From contig JAFVZG010000054.1 of assembly GCA_017508285.1 (NCBI GenBank), forward strand, positions 1 through 43,632: a DNA stretch of 43,632 nt, read 5' to 3'. The position numbers and the translations under genes were made by a program. This stretch comes from Lentisphaeria bacterium. GTDB lineage: Bacteria; Verrucomicrobiota; Lentisphaeria; Victivallales; Victivallaceae. Positions 17,168 through 25,068 of the stretch are shown here, piece after piece. How positions within the stretch are numbered: the stretch's first letter is position 1; each line of letters starts with the position of its first letter. The notes under the pieces are model-generated. The model ran no database searches. It saw nothing but the letters and a program-made list of their open reading frames with translations, and was not told the DNA's origin.

Positions 17168-18551
17168 TATCAACCTCGATGACCACCTTTTCAAAGATCG
17201 CGATCATGGTATCCAGCTCTTCCTGAGAGACATTGAGGGCGCAGAGACAGCGCATGACGGAACCGTGTCTGCCGCCTTTTTCCATGACCAGTTTGTTCTG
17301 GAAACATTTTTTCTGAACGAGAGCAGCGATCTCTCCGCTGGCGGGGAGTGAGCCGATAATATCTTTTTCACCTTTGGGGTCGACAAATTCACAGCCGGAC
17401 ATCAAACCCTTGCCGCGGATATCGCCGATGATGGAAACTTTTTCTTTGAGGGCGGACATCTTTTCCCGCAGATAATCACCTTTGGCACGGACTTGGGCAA
17501 GGAACTCCTCATTGGCGACTCTTTCCATGACCACGGTACCGGCACGCATGGCAAGCTGATTGCCGCGGAATGTACCGGCATGGGAACCGGGCTGCCACTT
17601 ATCCAATTCTTTATTATAGATCACCACCGACATCGGCTGAGTGCCGCCGATGGCTTTGGAAACAAGGATCACATCCGGCTCGATCCCGGCATATTCGAAG
17701 GCGAAAAACTTACCGGATCTGCCGACTCCGCACTGGATCTCATCCACGATCATCGGGATACCCAGTTCACGGGTCACCCGGCGGACAGTCTGGAGAAACT
17801 CCACCGGCGCGGGGATCACGCCGCCTTCCCCCTGAATGGTCTCAAGAATGACGGCTGCCGGTTTGGTGATGCCGCTTTCCGGATCTTTGAGGGTACGCTC
17901 AAAATAGTTGCAGCAGGCCTTGACACCGGCTTCTCCGCCGAGCCCGAAAGGACAGCGGTAACTGTAAGGATATGGGAAGAAAGTAACTTCCGGCATAAGC
18001 GCATGCACTTTTTCTTTGGCAGCGATGTTGCCGGTAAGCGACAATGCTCCGTGCCCCATGCCGTGATAACCGCCGTTGAAAGCGATCACCGAACTTCTGC
18101 CGGTAGCAGTTTTGCAGAGTTTGATCGCCGCATCAGTGGCGTCGGTACCGGAAGGACTGCAGAACTGCACTTTGACATTATCCTGCATCCCGGCAGGAAG
18201 CAGAGAGATGAGTTTATGAACGAAACGGTCTTTGGTCGGGGTCGTCAGATCAAGAGTATGCAGCGGAGCATCGCTGGTGAGCATATCCATCATCGCCTGA
18301 TTGATTTCCGGATCATTGTGACCGAGAGCGAGTGTACCGGCACCGCAGAGAAAATCCAGATAGCGGTTGCCTTCCACATCCTCGATCCATGAGCCTTTGG
18401 CTTTGACAAGAGAAAACGGGAATTTCCTCGGGTAACTTCTGGCGTTGGATTCTGTATATTCCTGCCTGGCGATATAGTCGGCGTTAGTTACCGGTTCCCC
18501 GCTGAATTTGGAGCCATTGTCCTGAAAATCATTTTTAAGTGCCATTGCCAT
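17151..18551 (-). CDS. dat: L-2,4-diaminobutyrate:2-oxoglutarate aminotransferase
   Basis: A 466-residue class III PLP aminotransferase that would make L-2,4-diaminobutyrate from aspartate semialdehyde with glutamate as amino donor. The N-terminal FLCGAGTLALGHNDPEI, the phosphate-binding PSGTDATDAAIK (133-144), NGGYHGMGHGALSLTG, the Asp of VDEIQCGVGRSGKF (269-282) that contacts the pyridine nitrogen, and the PLP lysine Lys299 in LVSKAIGG are all present; DAT/EctB enzymes share this pattern. ddc overlaps its 3' end, so both are one operon. Ectoine synthesis also uses this reaction, but no ectA or ectC is nearby. Start codons at 18551 and 18545 are both possible; AAAAGGG lies just upstream. Confidence 0.88.
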   Translation of the reverse strand: MAMALKNDFQDNGSKFSGEPVTNADYIARQEYTESNARSYPRKFPFSLVKAKGSWIEDVEGNRYLDFLCGAGTLALGHNDPEINQAMMDMLTSDAPLHTLDLTTPTKDRFVHKLISLLPAGMQDNVKVQFCSPSGTDATDAAIKLCKTATGRSSVIAFNGGYHGMGHGALSLTGNIAAKEKVHALMPEVTFFPYPYSYRCPFGLGGEAGVKACCNYFERTLKDPESGITKPAAVILETIQGEGGVIPAPVEFLQTVRRVTRELGIPMIVDEIQCGVGRSGKFFAFEYAGIEPDVILVSKAIGGTQPMSVVIYNKELDKWQPGSHAGTFRGNQLAMRAGTVVMERVANEEFLAQVRAKGDYLREKMSALKEKVSIIGDIRGKGLMSGCEFVDPKGEKDIIGSLPASGEIAALVQKKCFQNKLVMEKGGRHGSVMRCLCALNVSQEELDTMIAIFEKVVIEVDNEFKK

Positions 18552-18652
18552 GGGCCCTTTTCTTGTTCCGGAATTGAACCTCGCTTCCGTTTTTTTGGTT
18601 AATATGCCGCAGTTTGCCCCACCGGACGAAAGGGGCAGCTGCTAAAAAATTT

Positions 18653-18708
18653 GTCCATTATTTTATTTGGACGGGGTATAAAATACATCCACTTTTGTTG
18701 AATATCAA
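18653..18708 (-). promoter_or_regulatory. Candidate dat-ddc promoter with operator-like repeat
   Basis: Minus strand: TTGATA (18708-18703), 17-bp spacer, TATTTT (18685-18680). At the expected start site an inverted repeat GTCCA-N10-TGGAC occupies 18672-18653, placed well for a repressor. The rest of the 278-bp gap to pfk is AT-rich and holds a 14-bp perfect palindrome TTTTTGCGCAAAAA (18764-18777) of unknown role; no gene is seen. Confidence 0.45.
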
Positions 18709-18829
18709 AACTTAAACTGAAAAAAACGCATTTTTTTGGCAAAGTTTTGCTGTTTACGGGGGATTTTTGCGCAAAAACTGCCTGATATCCCGTTTTTTAA
18801 ACTACTTTTACGCCGCCCCCGGCTCTTTT

Positions 18830-20122
18830 TCAAAAACAGGTAAGAGATTTGACACAATTCCACAGCGGCGTATGAAGATCAAGTTTTTTCCGCTGCCTGG
18901 TGGCAAGCGCGATCGGCACATGAGTGAATTCTCCCGACCAGTGCCCGACCATCACATCGGTTTTGCCCGCCATCGCCGCGTGTGCCGCACTCTGGGCAAG
19001 AGTCGCGCAGAATACTGCATCCTCGCCCTCGGCTCTCACACTGCGGATGGTGTAACCCAGATCAAAATACTTCAAATTCAATTCGACATTATGTTCTTTA
19101 AAGTATTTGCGGATCTCATCTTTGAGAAGCAGCCCGATATCTTTGTGCAGGATATTGCCGGAAGCATCTTTCTCCCGTTCCGTACCGGCAAAGAGGTTCT
19201 GCCCGGCTCCCTCTGCCACGATCATCACCGCATGATGTTTTTTGTTCATTCTTTCCATCAGATTGGGCAGCAATGCTTTGCTGCCGTCGCTGCCGTCAAG
19301 GGAAAACGGCTCTTCCGGGATCAGGCAGTAGTTGATGTAGGGATTTGCCAATGTCGTATAAGAGGCGATGAAACCGCTGTCTCTGCCCATTACTTTGATC
19401 AGAGCAAGACCGTTGTAAGCTCCCTGCGCTTCATTGTGTGCGCCGCTGACGAATTCTCCGGCAGTACGCACCGCAGTGCTGAAACCGAAAGTGCGGTCGA
19501 TAAAGTTGATATCATTGTCGATGGTCTTGGGGATCGCCACCACGCTGACCGGCATCCGGCGTTTATTGACTTCCATGGCAATGGCGTGGGCACAGCGGCT
19601 GGTACCGTCACCGCCGATGCAGAAAAGCAGATTGACGCCCAGCTGTTTCAGCGAATCGACCAGCAGCGGGATATCTTCACTGCCCCGGCTGGAACCGAGG
19701 ATGGAACCGCCCTTGTCGTGGATATCATCCACCACCTCCGGAGTCAGACGCACCGGAGTCAGATTGTGTGCCGGATTCAATCCCCGGTAGCCGTAACGGA
19801 TACCGAAAATATCGTTGACCCCGTAATCTCTGGTCAGAGAGAGGGTGAGAAATTTGATCACATCATTCAGCCCCGGACACAACCCTCCGGCAGTGAGGAT
19901 CGCCGCCCGGCTCCATGCCGGATTGTGAAAAAGCATTTTGCGCGGACCGGCTTTTTCAAATGCCGGGATCTCCTCTCCGGCATTTATGAAACGGGCAATG
20001 TCAGCAGTGTCAGTGTAATAGGAAACCGTTTCCCTGTCGGAAACAAAGGTCATGTCGGCAATCGGTGAAGGAATGGTACATTCACCAAGAGTGGTGATTT
20101 TGAAATCACTTTTGTGCATCAT
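18830..20122 (-). CDS. 6-phosphofructokinase (group A, long form)
   Basis: A 430-residue PFK of the long, TP0108/plant/trypanosome-like type that phosphorylates fructose 6-phosphate in glycolysis. Landmarks: AILTAGGLCPGLND (74-87), YGYRGL (110-115), the phosphoryl-donor loop GGDGT (170-174), the catalytic PKTIDND (198-204) and MGRDSGF (245-251). Gly173 stands where pyrophosphate-dependent enzymes carry Asp (GGDDT), so ATP use is more likely than PPi, even though Lys199 is shared with PPi enzymes. The N-terminal ~70 residues precede the catalytic fold, as in the long ATP-dependent enzymes. It is divergent from panB. No clear terminator was found downstream. Confidence 0.88.
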   Translation of the reverse strand: MMHKSDFKITTLGECTIPSPIADMTFVSDRETVSYYTDTADIARFINAGEEIPAFEKAGPRKMLFHNPAWSRAAILTAGGLCPGLNDVIKFLTLSLTRDYGVNDIFGIRYGYRGLNPAHNLTPVRLTPEVVDDIHDKGGSILGSSRGSEDIPLLVDSLKQLGVNLLFCIGGDGTSRCAHAIAMEVNKRRMPVSVVAIPKTIDNDINFIDRTFGFSTAVRTAGEFVSGAHNEAQGAYNGLALIKVMGRDSGFIASYTTLANPYINYCLIPEEPFSLDGSDGSKALLPNLMERMNKKHHAVMIVAEGAGQNLFAGTEREKDASGNILHKDIGLLLKDEIRKYFKEHNVELNLKYFDLGYTIRSVRAEGEDAVFCATLAQSAAHAAMAGKTDVMVGHWSGEFTHVPIALATRQRKKLDLHTPLWNCVKSLTCF

Positions 20123-20223
20123 AAATTTTTCTCCATCGTAACTGTTGCTCTCTGAACACCGGTAAAATAACCCGTTTCACCGGGGAAATCAAGTACAAAA
20201 AGTGAAAATAGATGGATAAATCA

Positions 20224-20252
20224 TTGAAAAACCATCTGCACGGGGTTATTTT
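20224..20252 (+). promoter_or_regulatory. Candidate panB promoter
   Basis: TTGAAA (20224-20229), 17-bp spacer, TATTTT (20247-20252), then a leader of about 65 nt to panB. The -10 is imperfect. A GATGG/CCATC repeat (20212-20235) surrounds the -35. Confidence 0.4.
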
Positions 20253-20324
20253 ATATAAACTTAAATGTAAACATCCTGTCACGGCAGCTTCCGGGTGCCG
20301 GATATTACTGTAAAGGAGCATGTC

Positions 20325-21119
20325 ATGAAAAAAGTCACCCTCACTACTTTGATGAAACGTTATGCCGCCGGGGAAAAACTGGTCATGTCCACCGCTTACG
20401 ATGCGGTCATGGCGCGGCTCTGCGCTCTGGCAGGGGTGGATCTTCTGCTGGTCGGCGACTCAGTGGGGATGACTTTGCTGGGGTATGAAAATACTCTGCC
20501 GGTGACGATGGAAGATATGCTCCGCCACACCGCCGCCGTGCGCCGGGGAGCACCGGAAAGTTTTGTGGTATTCGACATGCCTTTTATGAGTTATCAGGAA
20601 AGTGACACCCAGGCTCTGCACAACGCCGGGCTTGCCATGAAAACCACCGGTGCCGATGCAGTCAAACTGGAAGGCGGTGCCGAATACGCCCCGCTGGTGC
20701 GCAAAATGACCGGTTCCGGCATTCCGGTGATGGGACATATCGGTCTTATGCCTCAAAGGGTGCAACTTTCCGGCGGCTACAAAGTGGTCGGCAGAGATGC
20801 TGACAGTGCGGAAAAGGTGCTTCAGGATGCGCTTGCCCTGCAGGAAGCCGGAGCATTTGCGGTGGTTTTGGAGTGTATTCCCGCAACTCTCGGCAAACGG
20901 GTCACTGAAGCATTGGATATCCCGACCATCGGTATCGGTTCCGGAGCAGATTGTGACGGTCAGGTGCAGGTCATCACCGATCTTCTGGGAATGATGGAAT
21001 TCAAACCGAAGCATGCCAAACGCTATGCCGATGCCGGAGAACTTATCACCGGTGCTTTGAAAACTTACGCCGATGAGGTGAAAAACGGCACATTCCCGAC
21101 GGAGGAGAACTCTTTCTGA
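20325..21119 (+). CDS. panB: 3-methyl-2-oxobutanoate hydroxymethyltransferase
   Basis: A 264-residue PanB, the family's usual length, which adds a hydroxymethyl group from methylene-tetrahydrofolate to 2-oxoisovalerate to make ketopantoate, the first step to pantothenate and CoA. MSTAYDAVMARLCALAG, LLLVGDSVGMTLLGYENTLP, KLEGG, the catalytic-Glu segment VLECIP (with PATLGKRVTEALDIPTIGIG after it) and the Mg ligands around DSVGM are intact. The ATG at 20325 follows AAAGGAG by 6 nt; an earlier ATG at 20295 has no such site. The last bases overlap the next gene (TGATG). coaD, further along in the window, serves the same pathway. Confidence 0.95.
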   Translation: MKKVTLTTLMKRYAAGEKLVMSTAYDAVMARLCALAGVDLLLVGDSVGMTLLGYENTLPVTMEDMLRHTAAVRRGAPESFVVFDMPFMSYQESDTQALHNAGLAMKTTGADAVKLEGGAEYAPLVRKMTGSGIPVMGHIGLMPQRVQLSGGYKVVGRDADSAEKVLQDALALQEAGAFAVVLECIPATLGKRVTEALDIPTIGIGSGADCDGQVQVITDLLGMMEFKPKHAKRYADAGELITGALKTYADEVKNGTFPTEENSF

Positions 21120-22006
21120 TGAAAGCAGCGGCGACACTGCTCATCTTTCTGCTGATTACCGGATGCAGATTTTATCCGCACTCTGCCGGAGAGTTGAGTT
21201 TATCCGCCGTCGGCGATCTGGTCATCGCCCGCAACCTTGACGGGGAAACCGCTTCAGCTCTGGAAAAACTTGCCTCTGCGGCATTGCAGTCATCCCGCTG
21301 GAAAAATCTTCCCGATCTGGCGGCATTTGTCCGGGAATCCCCGATGGGCAAAGGGGATGAATTGTGCCGCAATATCCTCTGGGAGTGTAACGAAGCGTGC
21401 AATGTGCAATTCACCCCCGATCCGGCATCCTTCGTAAAAAAATGGCGTGCCGGCGAGTTGCGCTGCCGGTTGGCTCTGGCTCTGGCAGAGAAACAATTTC
21501 TCGATTCGGTTGCATGGAAAACTCCGCTTCAGCAGCAGCGGGAAGATGAATTGCAAAGCGAATTGCTGCAGCTTGCCGGTGATATCCCGGAAAGCCGCCT
21601 TTCCTCAGTCAAACTGGCTCTCCCCGGTGAAATGCCGGAATTCCCTGCCGGTCTGCTGCTGCCGGTCAGTGAAGACCCGGCAGAGGCATTGCAAATTGCC
21701 GGAGTCATCTGTCTGCTGCCGGAAGAGATCCGCCGTCAGCAGCTGGCAGATGCCGGATTTCCGATCGGGGCGATCCTGGATGAAATAACCTTTACTGCCG
21801 GAAGTTATATTCTGCATCTGGATAAAAAACATCTGCGCTCTGCCATCGACCGTTATCACAAAGATCCCTCTCCGGAAAATCTCTGGCTTTACCGCAAATG
21901 GTTTTACCGCACTGAATTGGATATCTCCCGCATGCCGCAAAAAAAGCGCGACAGAAATGCCGCCGATTTTATTGCTTCGATGCTGCTTTTGCAGGAGAGT
22001 TTTTAG
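21119..22006 (+). CDS. Unknown lipoprotein
   Basis: A 295-residue protein with a lipoprotein signal peptide: a short basic start, a hydrophobic stretch and the lipobox LITG|C at Cys16, so it is exported and lipid-anchored. No domain was recognised. The mature part is Leu/Ala-rich and mostly helical in character, with two close Cys (in RNILWECNEAC) and no obvious catalytic motif. The start overlaps the panB stop (TGATG), so the two are co-translated although a functional link to pantothenate is not evident. The last 38 bp overlap the 3' end of the convergent TMTC-like gene. Confidence 0.7.
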   Translation: MKAAATLLIFLLITGCRFYPHSAGELSLSAVGDLVIARNLDGETASALEKLASAALQSSRWKNLPDLAAFVRESPMGKGDELCRNILWECNEACNVQFTPDPASFVKKWRAGELRCRLALALAEKQFLDSVAWKTPLQQQREDELQSELLQLAGDIPESRLSSVKLALPGEMPEFPAGLLLPVSEDPAEALQIAGVICLLPEEIRRQQLADAGFPIGAILDEITFTAGSYILHLDKKHLRSAIDRYHKDPSPENLWLYRKWFYRTELDISRMPQKKRDRNAADFIASMLLLQESF

Positions 22007-23762
22007 CTGCCCGGATCTGCTTGAGATTGTGAAGCAGTTTGGCATCTTCCGGAGCGTAACGGAGTGCCTGCAGAGTAAGTTTCTCTGCAAGATCGTAATC
22101 CTTGCGCAAAAGCGCGGCGATCGCCCGGTAGGAAAACTCTTTCAGAGGATCGGTCGACATAACCGGATTACCGAGAACATCAAAGATTTTTGCCGCAAAA
22201 AGATCATCCGCTTCTGTCTTTCTTGCGGTGTGGACTGCGGCAGAAGCAAGCAGAACTTTTTCAGAAAAAGTCCTGCTGATATAACTCCACTCCGGCGAGG
22301 TGATCGCCTGATCGATCTTCTCCAATCCCGACGGATCACCGGCTGACAATCCGATCATCCCATCCAGTGCCAGCAGAAACACCCGGTTGGAACGGTCATT
22401 TTCAGCAACAAGCGTCGCCTGATAGGCAAACCCGCGCGCCGCCTGATACTCCCCGCTGTCAAAACTTGACATCGCCGCCATACGCAGAGCTGCCGGATTG
22501 ATGTTTTTACCGTCACCTAAAGCCGCATTGATAAATGACTCCCGGCTCTGCCAGGTGTGCAGATAACAGATGCCCAGCACCGCGATCAACACTCCGTAGG
22601 CGCAGAAGAGAAACTTGAAAATAAACCGCCGTTCCAGACAGAATTCCGCCGCTACCGCCATACCTGCCCAGATCACCAGAGAAGGATAGTAACTGTAACG
22701 GTCGGCAAATTCAGCATTGCCGATCACCCGGAATCCCGCCATCGGCAATACCACCCCGATATAGGTCAGCAGCAGCGGCAGCAGAAATGCGGTAAATATC
22801 CTTTGATAACGCCACCTGACCAGCGACAGTATAAGCGTGGCAGCAGTGAGCAGAGAAAAGAGCGTTACAACCGCAATATTGAAGTTATCCCATTGAAAAA
22901 GCGGATACAACGGCTGTATTCCCACCGGCAGCAATGTCCGGAAAAAGTAGTTGCTGTAGTTGAGGATCACGATCTGCAGCCGCACCGGGTCAAAACTCCC
23001 AGCCGCCGCTCCGGCAGAAAATTCATGCAGTTGGGCGAAATTAAAAATAATATACCCCGCCGCCGCAGCAATGTAAAGAGAGAGCATCTTCAAGGTTTTG
23101 CGCCAGTCAAATTTTTCAGTGCATACCCATATACCCATGAGCAATGCGCCCGGCAGGGTGATGACCAGAGGCTTGGCTCCGAAGGAGAGAAAATAGAGCA
23201 GAGCACCAGTGACCGGCAGACGATCTTTCCGGTATGACCGGATAAAGAAAATCGTACTGAGCAAACCGAGAAAGAGAGCTTGCACATCTTTTCTTTCCAC
23301 TATCCAGATCACCGATTCCACTCTCTGCGGATGCAATGCAAAGCAGAGCGCACCGAAAACCACCGCCGGAATGGAGAGCGTAAACGGCTTTTGCGGATCA
23401 AGCCGCACCAGTTTCAACTGCCGCAAAAGATAATAGAACATCACCGCATTCAAAGCATGCAGCAGAATATTGTGAAGCCTGCCGCCCAGCAGCAGATGAT
23501 CCTTGCCGAAAAGCAGATAATCCGCCATCAATGACAGCATCACCAGCGGAGAGTGCAAACCGAGAATAGGAGTTTTCAGATGGTAGATGACATTTTCCCA
23601 ACTCGGAAACAGCCGGTATTCCCTGCCGATATACAAACTGTTATCCATCGGCACCGGATCAAAGTCGATCCCCGGCAGAAAAAATATCACTGTGATAAGA
23701 AAAATCGCAATCATTGCAGCCATATCCGGATGCCGCCTGAAAAAAGATGCCAGTTTATCCAT
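21969..23762 (-). CDS. TMTC-like multi-pass membrane protein (GT-C glycosyltransferase-like)
   Basis: A 597-residue inner-membrane protein with about 10-12 helices and a soluble C-terminal third. The segment FALHPQRVESVIWIVERKDVQ followed by a hydrophobic helix and SFGAKPLVITLPGALL is the recognisable core of bacterial relatives of the TMTC/O-mannosyltransferase-like family, GT-C-fold proteins using lipid-linked sugars. An early MDNSLYIGREY (residues 38-48) could carry the acidic residue expected in the first periplasmic loop. The C-terminal region (about 425-597) has TPR-like helical repeats. GGAGAAAATTAAGAT precedes the ATG. The acceptor is unknown; protein or surface-glycan glycosylation is the inferred role. 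Confidence 0.65.
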   Translation of the reverse strand: MDKLASFFRRHPDMAAMIAIFLITVIFFLPGIDFDPVPMDNSLYIGREYRLFPSWENVIYHLKTPILGLHSPLVMLSLMADYLLFGKDHLLLGGRLHNILLHALNAVMFYYLLRQLKLVRLDPQKPFTLSIPAVVFGALCFALHPQRVESVIWIVERKDVQALFLGLLSTIFFIRSYRKDRLPVTGALLYFLSFGAKPLVITLPGALLMGIWVCTEKFDWRKTLKMLSLYIAAAAGYIIFNFAQLHEFSAGAAAGSFDPVRLQIVILNYSNYFFRTLLPVGIQPLYPLFQWDNFNIAVVTLFSLLTAATLILSLVRWRYQRIFTAFLLPLLLTYIGVVLPMAGFRVIGNAEFADRYSYYPSLVIWAGMAVAAEFCLERRFIFKFLFCAYGVLIAVLGICYLHTWQSRESFINAALGDGKNINPAALRMAAMSSFDSGEYQAARGFAYQATLVAENDRSNRVFLLALDGMIGLSAGDPSGLEKIDQAITSPEWSYISRTFSEKVLLASAAVHTARKTEADDLFAAKIFDVLGNPVMSTDPLKEFSYRAIAALLRKDYDLAEKLTLQALRYAPEDAKLLHNLKQIRAAKNSPAKAASKQ

Positions 23763-23765
23763 ATC

Positions 23766-24482
23766 TTAATTTTCTCCTTTGCCGGCCCGGTCGATCGTCG
23801 TGCGGATGCGGGAGAGGACTTTGGAAACTTCAAAGAGTTCCGCTTCGATCGTTCTCTCCGCCTTGCCCTGCCCGAAAAATGAGAGCGAACAAATAATACC
23901 ATCGTAAGTAAAAGGCATGGTTATCATCCATTTGCGGTTCGGAGCGACCCGGCAGAGAGTGTTGTGTTTCTGACATTCGCTGAATTCCCGGTCGCAGATA
24001 ACCTTTTCAGTCACCGGCATATCCGGATAACGCTTCTCCATGATCGCCTGTGCCTCAGCTGCCGGCACACCGGCAGCCGCCAGCAGTACCAGACACGCTC
24101 CGGTATAGCGCAGAACATCCTGCATGGGATTGTGCCGGATGCAGTTGTAAATGTTGAAAAATGTCCCTCCGGAAAAACCGAATACCGCCGCATTCAAGCC
24201 GGAAACCGAGGAAAAATCCTCCACCGGCTGTTTCAATGCTCCAAGCAGCGGAGACAACTCCAATGCCCGGCTGCCGAAACGGATCAGGGCGATCCCCGGA
24301 ATAAGGTGGTGATAATCGGTCTTTTCCAACAGACCGATTTCCACCAGATCGGCGCAGAGACGGCTGACCGTTGGCAGCGGCAGCTGCAGAATCCCGGTCA
24401 ACTCTTTGATTGCCGCCGGGTGGTCAAGGGAGCAGACTGCTTCCAGAACTGCTCCGGCTTTGGTCAGTAAAGAACTTTTCAT
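23766..24482 (-). CDS. IclR-family-like transcriptional regulator
   Basis: A 238-residue protein with an N-terminal winged helix-turn-helix typical of IclR regulators (SLLTKAGAVLEAVCSL, then HPAAIKELTGILQLPLPTVSRLCADLVEIGLLEKT, residues 3-55). The C-terminal effector half resembles an IclR GAF-like domain, including FGFSGGTFFNIYNCIRHNP and the small-residue-rich TGACLVLLAAAG in place of the common SG..Lp.haTa.GKA, and closes with MTMPFTYDGIICSLSFFG. The effector is unknown. It overlaps coaD by four bases (ATGA) and stands four bases before the TMTC-like gene, so the three genes are one operon. Confidence 0.75.
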   Translation of the reverse strand: MKSSLLTKAGAVLEAVCSLDHPAAIKELTGILQLPLPTVSRLCADLVEIGLLEKTDYHHLIPGIALIRFGSRALELSPLLGALKQPVEDFSSVSGLNAAVFGFSGGTFFNIYNCIRHNPMQDVLRYTGACLVLLAAAGVPAAEAQAIMEKRYPDMPVTEKVICDREFSECQKHNTLCRVAPNRKWMITMPFTYDGIICSLSFFGQGKAERTIEAELFEVSKVLSRIRTTIDRAGKGEN

Positions 24483-24964
24483 TTGACAATGCCGAGTTTG
24501 ATTTTCAGAGCATCGGCGACCGGCGGCGGCACATAATCTTCAAAATTGCCGCCGAGGCGCGCCACCTCTTTGACCAGCGTGGAAGAGACAAAAGAATTTT
24601 TCAAAGTCGGCATCATAAAAATGGTTTCGCATTTGCGCTTCAAATTACGGTTGAGCAGTGCCATCTGCAATTCGTACTCAAAGTCAGAGAATGCCCGCAA
24701 ACCGCGCAAAATCGCATCGGCCCCGTAATACTCCAGAGAATCCACCAGAAGCCCGTCGATGGCAACCACTTCCACATGTTCAAGATTTGCACAGCTCTCG
24801 CGGATCAATCCGCAACGCTCCTGCATGGTGAATATGGGAGATTTTGCCGCATTGACCGCCACTGCCACGATCACCCGGTCAAAGAGCAATCCGGCCCGTT
24901 CCACAAGGTCAAGATGACCATTGGTAAAGGGATCAAATGAACCGGGATACAAGACAGTTTTCAT
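24479..24964 (-). CDS. coaD: Phosphopantetheine adenylyltransferase
   Basis: A 161-residue CoaD of normal length, transferring AMP to 4'-phosphopantetheine to give dephospho-CoA. YPGSFDPFTNGHLDLVERA (residues 5-23) contains the nucleotidylyltransferase TxGH (TNGH, 14-17), LRGLRAFSDFEYELQMA is the substrate-binding helix, and the SSTLVKEVA near residue 127 is the ISSTxxR-like motif, with Lys in place of Arg. The ATG at 24964 is chosen because the protein starts there in the family and AAAAGGTAAT stands before it. First gene of the coaD-iclR-TMTC operon. Confidence 0.95.
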   Translation of the reverse strand: MKTVLYPGSFDPFTNGHLDLVERAGLLFDRVIVAVAVNAAKSPIFTMQERCGLIRESCANLEHVEVVAIDGLLVDSLEYYGADAILRGLRAFSDFEYELQMALLNRNLKRKCETIFMMPTLKNSFVSSTLVKEVARLGGNFEDYVPPPVADALKIKLGIVK

Positions 24965-24975
24965 AATATTACCTT

Positions 24976-25004
24976 TTGACTTTTTGCACGCTTTGGTGTA
25001 TAAT
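24976..25004 (+). promoter_or_regulatory. ribF promoter
   Basis: TTGACT (24976-24981), exactly 17 bp, and a perfect TATAAT (24999-25004). Transcription would begin near 25011, leaving a leader of about 58 nt. Its -10 overlaps the -10 of the divergent coaD promoter. Confidence 0.8.
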
Positions 25005-25030
25005 ATAACATTGCAAAAGTCAATTTGCAA
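25002..25030 (-). promoter_or_regulatory. coaD promoter, overlapping the ribF promoter
   Basis: Minus strand: TTGCAA (25030-25025), 17 bp, TATATT (25007-25002). The expected start near 24995 gives a leader of about 31 nt. The two -10 hexamers share 25002-25004, so polymerase can hold only one of them at a time. A near-perfect inverted repeat (24976-24987 with 25013-25023) flanks both. Confidence 0.6.
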
Positions 25031-25068
25031 TTTTTTCATACCCGCAGGGGTAAAACTTACAGGAAAAT

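Noticed and set aside
17151-18551. Ectoine biosynthesis aminotransferase EctB
   Set aside because: The reaction is the same but ectA and ectC are absent and a group II decarboxylase follows, which fits 1,3-diaminopropane synthesis.
18767-20068. A 433-codon open frame on the plus strand
   Set aside because: Antisense to phosphofructokinase, whose motifs are complete. No family resemblance.
18830-20122. Pyrophosphate-dependent phosphofructokinase
   Set aside because: The donor loop reads GGDGT rather than GGDDT, favouring ATP; the shared PKTIDND alone does not decide.
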